Assembly (NCBI GenBank): GCA_964641135.1
Contig: CAZXJV010000016.1
Coordinates: 1-40,360, forward strand
Length of the DNA stretch: 40,360 bases
Direction of reading: 5' to 3'
From: Teretinema sp964641135
GTDB lineage: Bacteria; Spirochaetota; Spirochaetia; Treponematales; Treponemataceae
Part shown: one piece after another, positions 15,250-22,521 of the stretch
Layout of the letters: each line of letters opens with the position of its first letter
Numbering within the stretch: position 1 is the first letter of the stretch
Notes under the pieces: generated by a model
Told to the model about the DNA's origin: nothing
Databases searched by the model: none
What the model saw: the letters and a program-made list of their open reading frames with translations, nothing else
Made by a program: the position numbers and the translations under genes

Positions 15250-15682
15250 CCAATTCACGGTCAAGAGCGTTTGCAAATTCCTGTAACTCTTTTCGCCCGA
15301 ATTGAGATGTTCTGTCCGGCATCAATCCCTGCTGGTATAATTCAACCATCATGTTTCTGACAGATAATCGTTCATTGATGTTGCTGTCGGTGTATACAGT
15401 GCCACGGTCGTTGATTACCCTGATTCCTGCATCAACCAGGCGTTTCGCAAGAGGAATGTCTCTGGTTATAACCAAATCTGTTGAGTCGGCACTTTCTGCT
15501 ATCATGTCATCTGCTGCATCTGCTTCATCTGTGGCTATGAGCATTGTGATGTTTTTTTGTGGTTCAAACGGAATGGACCGGTTTGCAACCAGATGGACAG
15601 GTATATCCAATCTTTTTGAAGCACGGAAAACGAGCTCGCGAACCTGCTTTGGACATGAGTCCGCGTCAATCCAGATCTTCAT
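15218..15682 (-). CDS. YaiI/YqxD family protein (DUF188)
   Basis: This 154-residue protein matches the UPF0178 family. It begins MKIWIDADSCPKQVRELVFRA, with D6 and D8 in the conserved IDADxCP segment, and later has ITRDIPLA and VINDRGTVY. The family has a PIN/NYN-like nuclease fold by sequence inference, but to my knowledge its function is not established. Its start overlaps the zapA stop (ATGA), so it is the last gene of the infC operon. Its 3' end overlaps the convergent HD-GYP gene by 32 bases. Confidence 0.87.
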   Translation of the reverse strand: MKIWIDADSCPKQVRELVFRASKRLDIPVHLVANRSIPFEPQKNITMLIATDEADAADDMIAESADSTDLVITRDIPLAKRLVDAGIRVINDRGTVYTDSNINERLSVRNMMVELYQQGLMPDRTSQFGRKELQEFANALDRELVKLLRNCTSR

Positions 15683-15981
15683 TCCTTGATTGCCTGATCT
15701 ATCCGTGAAATCATCTTCAAGGCAAGGGCTTCGGCCTCTGATAATTCTTTTAAAGTAGTTTGACCGGGGTGTTTGAGTTTTTCTTTGAATAGCTCATCAG
15801 AAATCAGTATGCCGGCCATTATGGCAGCTTTTACCGGTTCTTTAATTCCGGCTGTTCGTTCAATATGATTGATTGTTTTTTTATAGTAGTCGTAGATTGC
15901 CTGAAGGTATTCAGGTTTTTCATCGGCCTGTATGGCAAAGGATGCTCCCAACAAATCGATCTGTAATGATCCTTTCGCCAT
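15679..15981 (-). CDS. zapA: ZapA-like cell division protein
   Basis: The protein is 100 residues long. The N-terminal part (LQIDLLGASFAIQADEKPEYLQAIYDYY) fits the ZapA dimerisation domain, and the C-terminal part is helical and likely a coiled coil. ZapA cross-links FtsZ filaments in the Z-ring. It follows a coiled-coil gene resembling zapB by 16 bases and overlaps yaiI by four bases. AAGGAA precedes the ATG. The family is short and divergent, so the call leans on the N-terminal pattern and the neighbour. Confidence 0.78.
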   Translation of the reverse strand: MAKGSLQIDLLGASFAIQADEKPEYLQAIYDYYKKTINHIERTAGIKEPVKAAIMAGILISDELFKEKLKHPGQTTLKELSEAEALALKMISRIDQAIKE

Positions 15982-15997
15982 AGGGGTAATTCCTTTC

Positions 15998-16429
15998 TTA
16001 GAAGATACCTATCTGTCCGTCAGGGTTTTCCTGTATGGAAGGGTCAGGTCGATGTTCAGTTGATTCAGTGTTCTCGGAAGATTCTTCCGACATATTGTCC
16101 CATTCAGCCTCGATTTGTGAGGCTGGAACCGCAGAATTATCTGCATCCGGATTTCCGGTGGCCTGACTCTCCGGCTCGTTTGCTTCCGGCGTTGTCAGAA
16201 CTGCCTCTTCGAAGGCACTTAATCGCTCAAGGGCATTGAGTATACCTTCCTCGATCCGGCCCTGGTCATTCCTGAAAGAATTAACCAGACCTTCCAGATC
16301 CTGAACCCGCTTCCGAACCGTTTCAAGTTCGGTTGTCAGTCTGCGATTTTCAGCAGTAAGGTTCTGGATCCGGTCAACAGCCCGTTCAACCCTGTTTTCA
16401 AGCAGACGGACCTGATCGAGGTTAAGCAT
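15998..16429 (-). CDS. Coiled-coil protein, ZapB-like
   Basis: Residues 1-75 of this 143-residue protein form a continuous heptad-rich coiled coil (LDQVRLLENRVERAVDRIQN and onward). The remainder is an acidic, Ser/Glu/Pro-rich disordered tail that ends GQIGIF. Short coiled coils next to zapA are often annotated as ZapB, the ZapA partner at the Z-ring; that is inferred from location, not from a diagnostic motif. The ATG starts three bases from the rplT stop, with GGAG inside the end of rplT. Confidence 0.65.
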   Translation of the reverse strand: MLNLDQVRLLENRVERAVDRIQNLTAENRRLTTELETVRKRVQDLEGLVNSFRNDQGRIEEGILNALERLSAFEEAVLTTPEANEPESQATGNPDADNSAVPASQIEAEWDNMSEESSENTESTEHRPDPSIQENPDGQIGIF

Positions 16430-16431
16430 GC

Positions 16432-16791
16432 TCAGACTCCGAGTGCGGTTTTAGATGCGGCGACTACAGCCTTGAAGGCAGCCGGATCTTCAACTGCCAT
16501 GTTTGATAAGGCTTTGCGGTTGAGAACAATCCCGGCTTTATCCAAACCTTCCATGAAACGGGAGTAGGTGATACCTTCTTCTCGTACAGCTGCATTGATA
16601 CGTGTGATCCATAGTGCCCGCATTTCACCCTTACGGTTTCTGCGAGACTCATAACTATGAGTTAATGCTTTGACTACTGCATCTTTTGCAGCCTTGAATG
16701 CGGTTCCCCGGCGTCCACGGAAACCTTTGGCAAGTTTAAGTATCTTTTTGCGGTGTTCCTTGCGTTTGCTGCCGTCTATTGCTCTTGGCAT
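16432..16791 (-). CDS. rplT: 50S ribosomal protein L20
   Basis: The 119-residue sequence is a full-length L20. The basic N-terminal helix (KRKEHRKKILKLAKGFRGRRG) and the core RRNRKGEMRALWITRINAAVREEG are diagnostic. L20 binds 23S rRNA early in large-subunit assembly and, in several bacteria, represses its own operon by binding mRNA. AGGAG precedes the ATG. A 108-base spacer with two possible hairpins separates it from rpmI (see 16816-16907), which may be its control site. Confidence 0.97.
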   Translation of the reverse strand: MPRAIDGSKRKEHRKKILKLAKGFRGRRGTAFKAAKDAVVKALTHSYESRRNRKGEMRALWITRINAAVREEGITYSRFMEGLDKAGIVLNRKALSNMAVEDPAAFKAVVAASKTALGV

Positions 16792-16815
16792 AATAATCTC
16801 CTGATTAGTTAGGTA

Positions 16816-16907
16816 TGGAACCTGAAAAACAAAGTGCGCTTTTCGGGAGTTCCAATGGTTAACAGCTTATGAGTCGGCTATTGCAGCCGGTTCACATGCT
16901 TAACCAT
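16816..16907 (-). promoter_or_regulatory. Structured mRNA spacer between rpmI and rplT
   Basis: Read on the minus strand, ATGGTTAA (16900-16907) pairs with TTAACCAT (16855-16862), enclosing a CGGCT-AGCCG hairpin (16875-16889). Immediately after, TGGAAC (16849-16854) pairs with GTTCCA (16816-16821). The first stem includes the rpmI stop. Two adjacent stems just before rplT fit an L20 autoregulatory site, as known in other bacteria at this junction, though a terminator is excluded by the lack of a T-run. Confidence 0.45.
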
Positions 16908-17100
16908 AAGGAAGCATCTGCTTCCGGATTTTTGCCGAATCGGATTCAGAAAGAATTCCACCCTGGCGCAGATTTCTTTTGCGCTTGGGGCTCTTTTTGG
17001 TCAAAATGTGGCGAAGATTCATCTTCTTGTATTTGACCTTGCCGGTTGCGGTCAGTGAAAAGCGCTTTGCAGCGCATCGTTTGCTCTTCATCTTGGGCAT
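16900..17100 (-). CDS. rpmI: 50S ribosomal protein L35
   Basis: This 66-residue basic protein has the typical L35 features: MPKMKSKRCAAKRF at the start, TATGKVKYKKMNLRHILTKK in the middle and KRNLRQG later. It is a late-assembly protein of the large subunit. GAGGT precedes the ATG. It lies 12 bases after infC and upstream of rplT, the near-universal infC-rpmI-rplT order. Confidence 0.97.
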   Translation of the reverse strand: MPKMKSKRCAAKRFSLTATGKVKYKKMNLRHILTKKSPKRKRNLRQGGILSESDSAKIRKQMLPYG

Positions 17101-17112
17101 AATACTACCTCG

Positions 17113-17634
17113 TCATTTTTTTGCTTTGGGGGCAAGAGTCATGGACATAAAACGGCCTTCCATCGCTGGCTGTTTTTCCACAACATAATCATCCCCAAGC
17201 CTGCTTAATACCTGTTTGTGAACATCAAAGCCAAGTTCAGTGTGAGCCAGTTCCCGGCCCCGAAACCGGATGGTCACTTTTACCTTGTGCCCCTCTGCAA
17301 GAAAATCTCGGACATGCTTCGACTTGAAATCGAGATCATGATCATCGATTTTAGGCTGCATTCTGATCTCTTTGAGTACCTGCAATTTTTGTTTCTTTTT
17401 GGAGTCACGGAGCCTCTTCTCCATTTCGAAACGGTATTTGCCGTAATCAAGAATCTTGCAAGCGGGTGGGTTTGCCTGCGGAGCAACTTCTACCAGATCA
17501 AGGCCTGCTTCACGAGCCATTCTCAGAGCTTCAAGTGTAGGGACTATACCTTTCTGCTCACCCTGGTCGTCAATCAGTCTGACCTCGCGCACGCGGATTT
17601 GTTCATTTGTCCGCAAGTTTTTATCGTCCGCCAA
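17113..17634 (-). CDS. infC: Translation initiation factor IF-3
   Basis: The 173-residue protein has both IF-3 domains. The N-terminal one contains NEQIRVREVRLIDDQGEQ and the linker is Lys-rich. The C-terminal one contains KTHDLDFKSKH-like DHDLDFKSKHVRDFL and VTIRFRGRE. IF-3 keeps the 30S subunit free and checks the start codon. The start appears to be TTG at 17634, with GGGGGA at 17638-17643. No upstream ATG is in frame and the next internal one would remove half the N-domain. Non-ATG starts in infC are linked to self-control in E. coli (AUU), though UUG is a milder case. It heads the six-gene minus-strand operon. Confidence 0.95.
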   Translation of the reverse strand: MADDKNLRTNEQIRVREVRLIDDQGEQKGIVPTLEALRMAREAGLDLVEVAPQANPPACKILDYGKYRFEMEKRLRDSKKKQKLQVLKEIRMQPKIDDHDLDFKSKHVRDFLAEGHKVKVTIRFRGRELAHTELGFDVHKQVLSRLGDDYVVEKQPAMEGRFMSMTLAPKAKK

Positions 17635-17648
17635 CTATCCCCCTTGTA

Positions 17649-17666
17649 TGCGGATCAAAGTCCGCA
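17649..17666 (-). promoter_or_regulatory. Hairpin in the infC leader
   Basis: TGCGGA (17661-17666 on the minus strand) can pair with TCCGCA (17649-17654) around a 6-base loop, five bases upstream of the GGGGGA ribosome site. It lies within the roughly 50-base leader predicted for infC and could affect translation. Confidence 0.35.
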
Positions 17667-17691
17667 CTTTTTTAACGCAAATTCTTGAAAA

Positions 17692-17721
17692 ACTATAACA
17701 AAAACGCTTGTTAACTGTCAA
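17692..17721 (-). promoter_or_regulatory. Promoter of the infC-rpmI-rplT operon
   Basis: On the minus strand TTGACA (17716-17721) is followed after 18 bases by TATAGT (17692-17697), or after 17 by TTATAG. The start site would be near 17685, giving a leader of about 50 bases. The leader is too short to hold a full Firmicute-type L20 leader. Confidence 0.65.
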
Positions 17722-17792
17722 GACACACAGAGCGTGTCTGTTTCATTATAGATGTATTGCAATCGGCCCATCACTGTGGTAGCTTACTACTC

Positions 17793-18422
17793 ATGTTTTT
17801 CTTGAGTTGCACATTATTTCCGTTGGCCTTTGTTTATTATCTCAACAGCTTTGAGGATCAGGAACGCCATGATCGCATGGTTTCTTTTTTTTGCGCTATT
17901 CCAGCCTCTCTTGTTGCTGTTTTGGTGCGAATCATTCTGCATGCAACAATCCCGCAGGATCAAACCTCTTTTTTTGTGCGCCTTGTTCAGGTAGGACTGT
18001 TTGATCTACTGCTGCCCCTGGCAGCAGCTTATGCTGTTCTTGCCTTTTTTATTCAGGCATCTTTCAGAAGACGGATCGAGCTGGCTATTGCCAAGTTTTT
18101 CGGTATATTATCGGCGTACACACCGGTTTTGTTTTATACACGAACAGAGTCTTCAGACGTATGGCTTCTTGTGTATGCCCCTCTGATAGTATTGGCCTTG
18201 CTGTTTCTTTCTGATTTTCTGTTGTCCCGGCGTAGAGGCAGGATGGATGTCATAGATCTGCTGCAAACATTATGGCCATCAGGGCTTGTTTTTGCGGTTT
18301 ATGTCTTTCTTTTTACCTGGTGGTTTTATGGCGGGCATACGATTGTCCTTGTTCCGGGTGCATTTGCAGTCATCATCCCTGTAGTGTTTTTACGTGTACG
18401 GACAAGTTTGAAGCGAGGGTAG
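17793..18422 (+). CDS. Integral membrane protein of unknown function
   Basis: I do not recognise this protein of about 209 residues. It has roughly six hydrophobic segments (for example FFLSCTLFPLAFVYYL, FFCAIPASLVAVLVRIILH, LFDLLLPLAAAYAVLAFFI, WLLVYAPLIVLALLFLSDFLL, GLVFAVYVFLFTWWF and IVLVPGAFAVIIPVVFL) with basic loops such as SFRRRIE and SRRRGRMD. No catalytic or transporter motif stands out. ATG 17793 is used; TTG 17757 would add 12 residues, and neither has a strong ribosome site. It is divergent from infC and followed by a strong terminator, so it is a single-gene unit. Confidence 0.72.
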   Translation: MFFLSCTLFPLAFVYYLNSFEDQERHDRMVSFFCAIPASLVAVLVRIILHATIPQDQTSFFVRLVQVGLFDLLLPLAAAYAVLAFFIQASFRRRIELAIAKFFGILSAYTPVLFYTRTESSDVWLLVYAPLIVLALLFLSDFLLSRRRGRMDVIDLLQTLWPSGLVFAVYVFLFTWWFYGGHTIVLVPGAFAVIIPVVFLRVRTSLKRG

Positions 18423-18458
18423 AAGGGGGATGCAGCAACCTTTTCAGGGGCTTTGCAT

Positions 18459-18500
18459 AAAAAAAAGCTGTCCGGCACACCAATGCGGACAGCTTTTTTT
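18459..18500. terminator. Strong bidirectional intrinsic terminator
   Basis: AAAAAAGCTGTCCG (18461-18474) and CGGACAGCTTTTTT (18486-18499) form a 14-base perfect stem with an 11-base loop. The A-tract and T-tract allow termination of both the membrane-protein gene and the convergent aldolase gene. Confidence 0.9.
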
Positions 18501-18508
18501 ATCAGGTT

Positions 18509-19501
18509 TTACGCCTGGCCGGCGCTACCCAATACATTCTTGTTTTTATGCATATACAGTTTCTTGAGTTCGTCGCGGGCGGGACCGAGGTACTTGCGGG
18601 GATCAAATTCTTCCGGTTTGGTTGCAAAAACCTTGCGGATAGCTGCTGTCATGGCAAGGCGTCCGTCAGAGTCTATATTGATCTTGCATACAGCACTTTT
18701 TGCTGCCTTGCGCAGCTGTTCTTCGGGAATACCAACAGAATCCGGCAGATGTCCGCCGTACTGTTCAATTTCTTTAACGTATTCAACCGGGACAGAAGAT
18801 GAACCGTGCAGTACGATCGGGAAACCGGGGATACGTTTTTCAATTTCCTCAAGGATGTCGAAGCGGAGGGGGGGCGGTACCAGGATACCGTTGGCATCGC
18901 GTGTACACTGTTCCGGCTTGAACTTGGTGCGTCCATGGCTGGTTCCAATGGAAATGGCGAGTGAATCTACACCTGTTTTCTTTACAAAGTCTTCAACTTC
19001 GTCGGGCATGGTAAAGTGGCTGTGTTCTGAAGATACATCATCTTCTACACCAGCAAGAACTCCCAGCTCGCCTTCAACGGTAACACCATGCTGATGTGCG
19101 TAATCACAGACTTTTTTGGTTAAAGCTACGTTTTCATCATAGGGCAGGTGAGAGCCGTCAATCATTACAGATGAAAAACCATTTTCGATACAATCAACAC
19201 ACAGTTCGAAAGTGTCTCCATGATCAAGGTGAAGAACAATCGGGATGTCGCATCCAAGCTCATGAGCATACTCAACAGCACCGCGTGCCATGTTGCGAAG
19301 CAGATTGGAATTGGCATACTTGCGGGCACCTGATGATACCTGCAGGATAACCGGACTTTTGGTTTCAACACAGGCCTGAATAATTGCCTGCATTTGTTCC
19401 ATATTATTGAAGTTGTAGGCGGGAATGGCATATCCGCCCTTAACGGCTTTGGCAAACATATCTTTGGTGTTTACCAGGCCAAGGTCCTTATAGCTTGTCA
19501 T
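18509..19501 (-). CDS. fba: Class II fructose-1,6-bisphosphate aldolase
   Basis: This zinc enzyme of glycolysis and gluconeogenesis (330 residues) splits fructose-1,6-bisphosphate into two triose phosphates. AIPAYNFNN near the start, VLHLDHGD with the metal and catalytic residues, MIDGSHLPYDENV, EGELGVLAG, ISIGTSHGRTKF and IVLHGSSSVP are all class II signatures. Length and the FKPEQCTRD insert fit the longer type IIB-like enzymes. ATG 19501 follows AGGAG; TTG 19504 is less likely. It is divergent from the flaA genes, an arrangement I recall from Treponema pallidum (TP0662-TP0664). Confidence 0.95.
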   Translation of the reverse strand: MTSYKDLGLVNTKDMFAKAVKGGYAIPAYNFNNMEQMQAIIQACVETKSPVILQVSSGARKYANSNLLRNMARGAVEYAHELGCDIPIVLHLDHGDTFELCVDCIENGFSSVMIDGSHLPYDENVALTKKVCDYAHQHGVTVEGELGVLAGVEDDVSSEHSHFTMPDEVEDFVKKTGVDSLAISIGTSHGRTKFKPEQCTRDANGILVPPPLRFDILEEIEKRIPGFPIVLHGSSSVPVEYVKEIEQYGGHLPDSVGIPEEQLRKAAKSAVCKINIDSDGRLAMTAAIRKVFATKPEEFDPRKYLGPARDELKKLYMHKNKNVLGSAGQA

Positions 19502-19533
19502 CAAGCGCTCCTTAACAAAGAAAGTATTGTTGT

Positions 19534-19562
19534 ATTCTATTTATACGGTGTGTTTTGGTCAA
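19534..19562 (-). promoter_or_regulatory. Promoter of the aldolase gene
   Basis: On the minus strand TTGACC (19557-19562) and TAGAAT (19534-19539) are exactly 17 bases apart. The start site near 19527 leaves about 26 bases before the ATG, with AGGAG inside. Confidence 0.65.
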
Positions 19563-19691
19563 TACAGGGGTTTGTGAAGAAAAAACACTGGACTTTTCTG
19601 CATCTGTTGCCGATACATTAAAGGGGAAGTTTTCTTTCGCATTATGTACAAGAGGGATGTTTATGGTTTGCCGGACTGCTCATAAAACTGT

Positions 19692-19720
19692 TTGACAAAC
19701 AATTCCCTTGACCATATAAT
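19692..19720 (+). promoter_or_regulatory. Consensus sigma-70 promoter of the flaA operon
   Basis: A perfect TTGACA (19692-19697) and a perfect TATAAT (19715-19720) are spaced by the ideal 17 bases. The start site would be near 19727, about 45 bases before the first flaA. This is the best promoter in the window and implies strong, sigma-70-driven expression of the sheath proteins. Confidence 0.85.
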
Positions 19721-19771
19721 GTTGGTAGCTGTATTTTTTTCCGATGATGTAGTTGGTAAAAGGAGTTTGGG

Positions 19772-20485
19772 ATGAAACAAGGCGGTTTAATCATCGTTGG
19801 CCTTGTCCTTTTGTTCGCGTTCTGTCTGGTTCCCGTTGCGGCCCAGACCAGATCTGTGAACTTTGAGACGTATGTTGTGGAGGGTTTTGATTCTCCCGAT
19901 ACGGCTGAATGGGCATGGGCTGCTGTTGGAAGCAAGTTTGTTACCGAGGGGTATCCGCGGCTTAAATTCTTCGAGGGCATGCCTCATGCCATTCGGGTCA
20001 TGCAGACAAATACTGATTCAAAATATCAGTTTCTGGGAATGGAAGTAAAATTCAACCGCAAGGGTGATAACTGGGTAGACATCTATCCGACTGCTCAAAA
20101 AGACGGTGAAGACGTTCCGTTCGAAATTCCGTTCAAGGGCCGGGTGAGCAGGGTTGATTTATGGGTTTGGGGAGCCAGTTATGCATTTGATCTTGAAATG
20201 CTGGTTCGTGACTGCAATGGCCGGGTGCATACGCTGCCATTCGGACTGGTAAATCACCAGGGCTGGAAAAACATGGCGGTGAATATTCCTACTAATATTC
20301 AGCAGGTTTCACCCTATCTTAATGGCGTACGTCAGATGTCCTTTGTTGCTTTCCGTCTGCGCAGCCGTCCCATGGAACGGGTTGACAGTTTCTATATCTT
20401 CCTCGACCAGTTCAAGGCTCTAACCGATACATTTATGGAGTCTTACGACGGCTTCGAACTTGTCGGCGCCTCATTTACGGATTAA
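19772..20485 (+). CDS. flaA: Flagellar filament outer layer protein FlaA (first copy)
   Basis: FlaA forms the sheath around the periplasmic flagella of spirochaetes. This 237-residue protein starts with a signal peptide (MKQGGLIIVGLVLLFAFCLVPVAAQ). The mature part shows the FlaA pattern: VVEGFDSPDTAEWAW, a central VSRVDLWVWGASYAFDLEMLVRD strand pair, the GWKNMAVNIP segment and a final FYIFLDQFKALTDTF strand. AAAGGAG (19758-19764) precedes the ATG. A second flaA follows 22 bases downstream. The two share the same domain plan but differ widely in sequence, so they are old paralogues and likely co-assemble. Confidence 0.88.
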   Translation: MKQGGLIIVGLVLLFAFCLVPVAAQTRSVNFETYVVEGFDSPDTAEWAWAAVGSKFVTEGYPRLKFFEGMPHAIRVMQTNTDSKYQFLGMEVKFNRKGDNWVDIYPTAQKDGEDVPFEIPFKGRVSRVDLWVWGASYAFDLEMLVRDCNGRVHTLPFGLVNHQGWKNMAVNIPTNIQQVSPYLNGVRQMSFVAFRLRSRPMERVDSFYIFLDQFKALTDTFMESYDGFELVGASFTD

Positions 20486-20507
20486 ACAAGATCAAGGAGA
20501 ACGGTTA

Positions 20508-21233
20508 ATGAAAAAGCTTATAATGGTGGCGGTTGCCGGTGCTCTGACACTGGTTCTGTTTGCCCAGGCTGCACCCAACTTCGACGCTGCCAATCCGGCC
20601 CTTATCGGTAACGATTCTGCACAGCAGAGGCTTAAAGAGGTGTCAGTAGAAAAGTTTGAGAATGAGGGAACCTGGAAAGTCTGGATGTCAGCCGACGAAG
20701 GTGTAATCCGTGGACGTTTATTTGAAGGCTCTCCTGCCGGCAAAACACCGATTCCGGATGAAGAAGGTCTTGATATCCCCGATAATATGGTATATGGCGT
20801 CCGGGTTGATTTTTTCCGCCGCGGATACAATTCCTTCACGGTGCGTCCGGTAAAACCCCTTCCGGTAGAAGGTGTTGTAAAAACAGTTAATGTGTGGGTG
20901 GTTGGAAGAAACTACAACCATACCCTTAAGCTGTTGCTTCGCGATTATTGGGGAACAGAATTCGAACTGTATATGGGCAAGTTGAATCATTCCGGCTGGA
21001 AATTGATGACAGCTGCAATCCCCCCGCAAAATCCTGATGGCCGTTCCGGAATAATCCAGAAAGATTATCACTACAGCACCCGTCTCGGTTTGCGCATTGC
21101 AGGCTTCAAGATTGAATGCGATCCGGATAATGCCTATGGTACCTATTATATTTATTTTGATGATATGAGAGCTGTAGCGGACCTGTTCGAGCTTGAACAC
21201 CGCGACGCAGACGATATGTATGACAACTGGTAA
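20508..21233 (+). CDS. flaA: Flagellar filament outer layer protein FlaA (second copy)
   Basis: This 241-residue protein has a signal peptide (MKKLIMVAVAGALTLVLFAQA) and the FlaA core: VSVEKFENEGTWKVW, VVKTVNVWVVGRNYNHTLKLL followed by RDYWGTEFE, HSGWKLMTAAIP and YYIYFDDMRAVADLFE. The aligned blocks with the upstream protein (VWV-G--Y---L--L-RD, H-GWK-M, Y-IF-D---A--D-F) support a shared fold. Its acidic C-terminus (EHRDADDMYDNW) differs from the first copy. AAGGAG lies eight bases before the ATG. A strong terminator at 21287-21316 ends the two-gene operon. Confidence 0.87.
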   Translation: MKKLIMVAVAGALTLVLFAQAAPNFDAANPALIGNDSAQQRLKEVSVEKFENEGTWKVWMSADEGVIRGRLFEGSPAGKTPIPDEEGLDIPDNMVYGVRVDFFRRGYNSFTVRPVKPLPVEGVVKTVNVWVVGRNYNHTLKLLLRDYWGTEFELYMGKLNHSGWKLMTAAIPPQNPDGRSGIIQKDYHYSTRLGLRIAGFKIECDPDNAYGTYYIYFDDMRAVADLFELEHRDADDMYDNW

Positions 21234-21286
21234 AACAGTAGTCTTGGGATAGTTCCGGGTTTCATCGCCTGTAAATGTAACTATGT

Positions 21287-21316
21287 AAAAGCCGCCTGTA
21301 CAGGCGGCTTTTTTTA
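21287..21316 (+). terminator. Intrinsic terminator after the flaA operon
   Basis: GCCGCCTG (21291-21298) and CAGGCGGC (21301-21308) form an 8-base GC-rich stem around GTAC-type loop, followed by seven T at 21309-21315. The flanking AAAA extends the stem. Confidence 0.93.
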
Positions 21317-21331
21317 TGATATTATGCAGAG

Positions 21332-22510
21332 ATGTCAGATATGCACCGCAAACTTGACTTTCTGAAAAATATATACTTCTTCCACAGCCTTTCGGAGCCT
21401 GACCTTGATCAAATACTGGCTTTATCTGTTGAAAGAACCTTCGATGAAGGTTCAGTTCTTTTTTTTGAAGACACACCAGGGGACTCTTTTTTTGTTGTCC
21501 TGAAAGGCGAACTTGAGGTATGGAAGCGCTATGGCCAGTCTGATGAACTTTTATTAAACACCTGTGGTGTAGGTCAACCTGTTGGTGAAATGGCTCTTAT
21601 CGATGATCAGCCCCGTAGCGCAACAGTAAGGGCAAAAAACAAGTGTTCTGTTTTGGCAATTGCGGCTTCAGATTTCAGGGACCTTATAGCTTCTAATACA
21701 AGGATATCTGTAACTCTTCTCCGGTCTGTTACCAGTATGGTACGTCGGTCAAATGAGGCACATATTGCTGATCTTGATCGCCAGAATCGGGAGTTGTCCC
21801 GCGCATATAAAGAACTGCAGGCTGCCCAGGAAGAATTGGTAAATAGAGAGCGTTTATCTGCTATAGGCAGGTTTTCATCAATAATTCTTCATGATATTCG
21901 CAATCCATTATCTGCTATCCGGAGCAGACTTGAGCTGATGACATATCAAAAAGATGATCCTGAGTACATTTCTGCTGTTATACCCAAGATTAATCAGGAT
22001 CTGTTCAGGATGGAACGTTTGGCAGCAGAAATACTTGATTATGCACGGGGTGAAATACGCCTTCAAATGTCGGTGTGTTCAATACCTGCTTTGTTTACCA
22101 GGCTTCAAGATACTCTTTCTGACCATCTTCAAACCTGCGGAATAGAGTTGATCTGCAATAATAGTGTTACTGTACCGGTTATTCTGGATGAAGAACGAAT
22201 TTTACGTGTTCTTATCAATGCCTGTGAAAATGCACTGAAAGCGATGCCGGCTGGAGGTACACTTACCCTTCATTCAAAGATTGACGATTATTTTCTTTCG
22301 CTTTCAATCGAAGACACCGGTCAGGGTATGAGTCAGGAAATGATCAGTCGTGTGTTTGAGCCTTTTCAGTCTTTTTGTACCGCAGGCGGTACAGGACTTG
22401 GTATGGTAATAATAAAATCTGTGGTTGAAGCCCATAAAGGCGAACTGGAGCTGTCTTCACAGGAAGGCAAGGGTACTATACTCAGTATAAAGATCCCTCA
22501 TAATCGTTGA
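21332..22510 (+). CDS. Cytosolic sensor histidine kinase with cyclic nucleotide-binding domain
   Basis: The order is a Crp-type cNMP domain (about residues 10-130), a coiled-coil linker (about 140-172), a HisKA dimerisation domain with the phospho-acceptor H187 in LHDIRNPLSAIRSRLEL, and an HATPase domain with NACENALKAM, DTGQGM and GGTGLGM. The phosphate cassette reads PVGEMALIDDQPRSATVRA and keeps both Glu and Arg (R95), so it may truly bind cAMP or cGMP. There is no membrane helix, so the signal is internal. No response regulator gene is next to it, making it an orphan kinase. ATG 21332 starts only 16 bases after the flaA terminator; ATG 21341 is possible. Confidence 0.92.
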   Translation: MSDMHRKLDFLKNIYFFHSLSEPDLDQILALSVERTFDEGSVLFFEDTPGDSFFVVLKGELEVWKRYGQSDELLLNTCGVGQPVGEMALIDDQPRSATVRAKNKCSVLAIAASDFRDLIASNTRISVTLLRSVTSMVRRSNEAHIADLDRQNRELSRAYKELQAAQEELVNRERLSAIGRFSSIILHDIRNPLSAIRSRLELMTYQKDDPEYISAVIPKINQDLFRMERLAAEILDYARGEIRLQMSVCSIPALFTRLQDTLSDHLQTCGIELICNNSVTVPVILDEERILRVLINACENALKAMPAGGTLTLHSKIDDYFLSLSIEDTGQGMSQEMISRVFEPFQSFCTAGGTGLGMVIIKSVVEAHKGELELSSQEGKGTILSIKIPHNR

Positions 22511-22521
22511 TTTCCTTTCTG

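Noticed and set aside
17721..17739. AGACAC-N7-GTGTCT inverted repeat in the infC upstream region
   Set aside because: It overlaps the -35 by one base and could be an operator, but the half-sites are short and no copy was found elsewhere in the window.
20718..21476. Minus-strand open frame opposite the second flaA
   Set aside because: It crosses the flaA terminator and a clear gene, and the sequence looks like a shadow translation.
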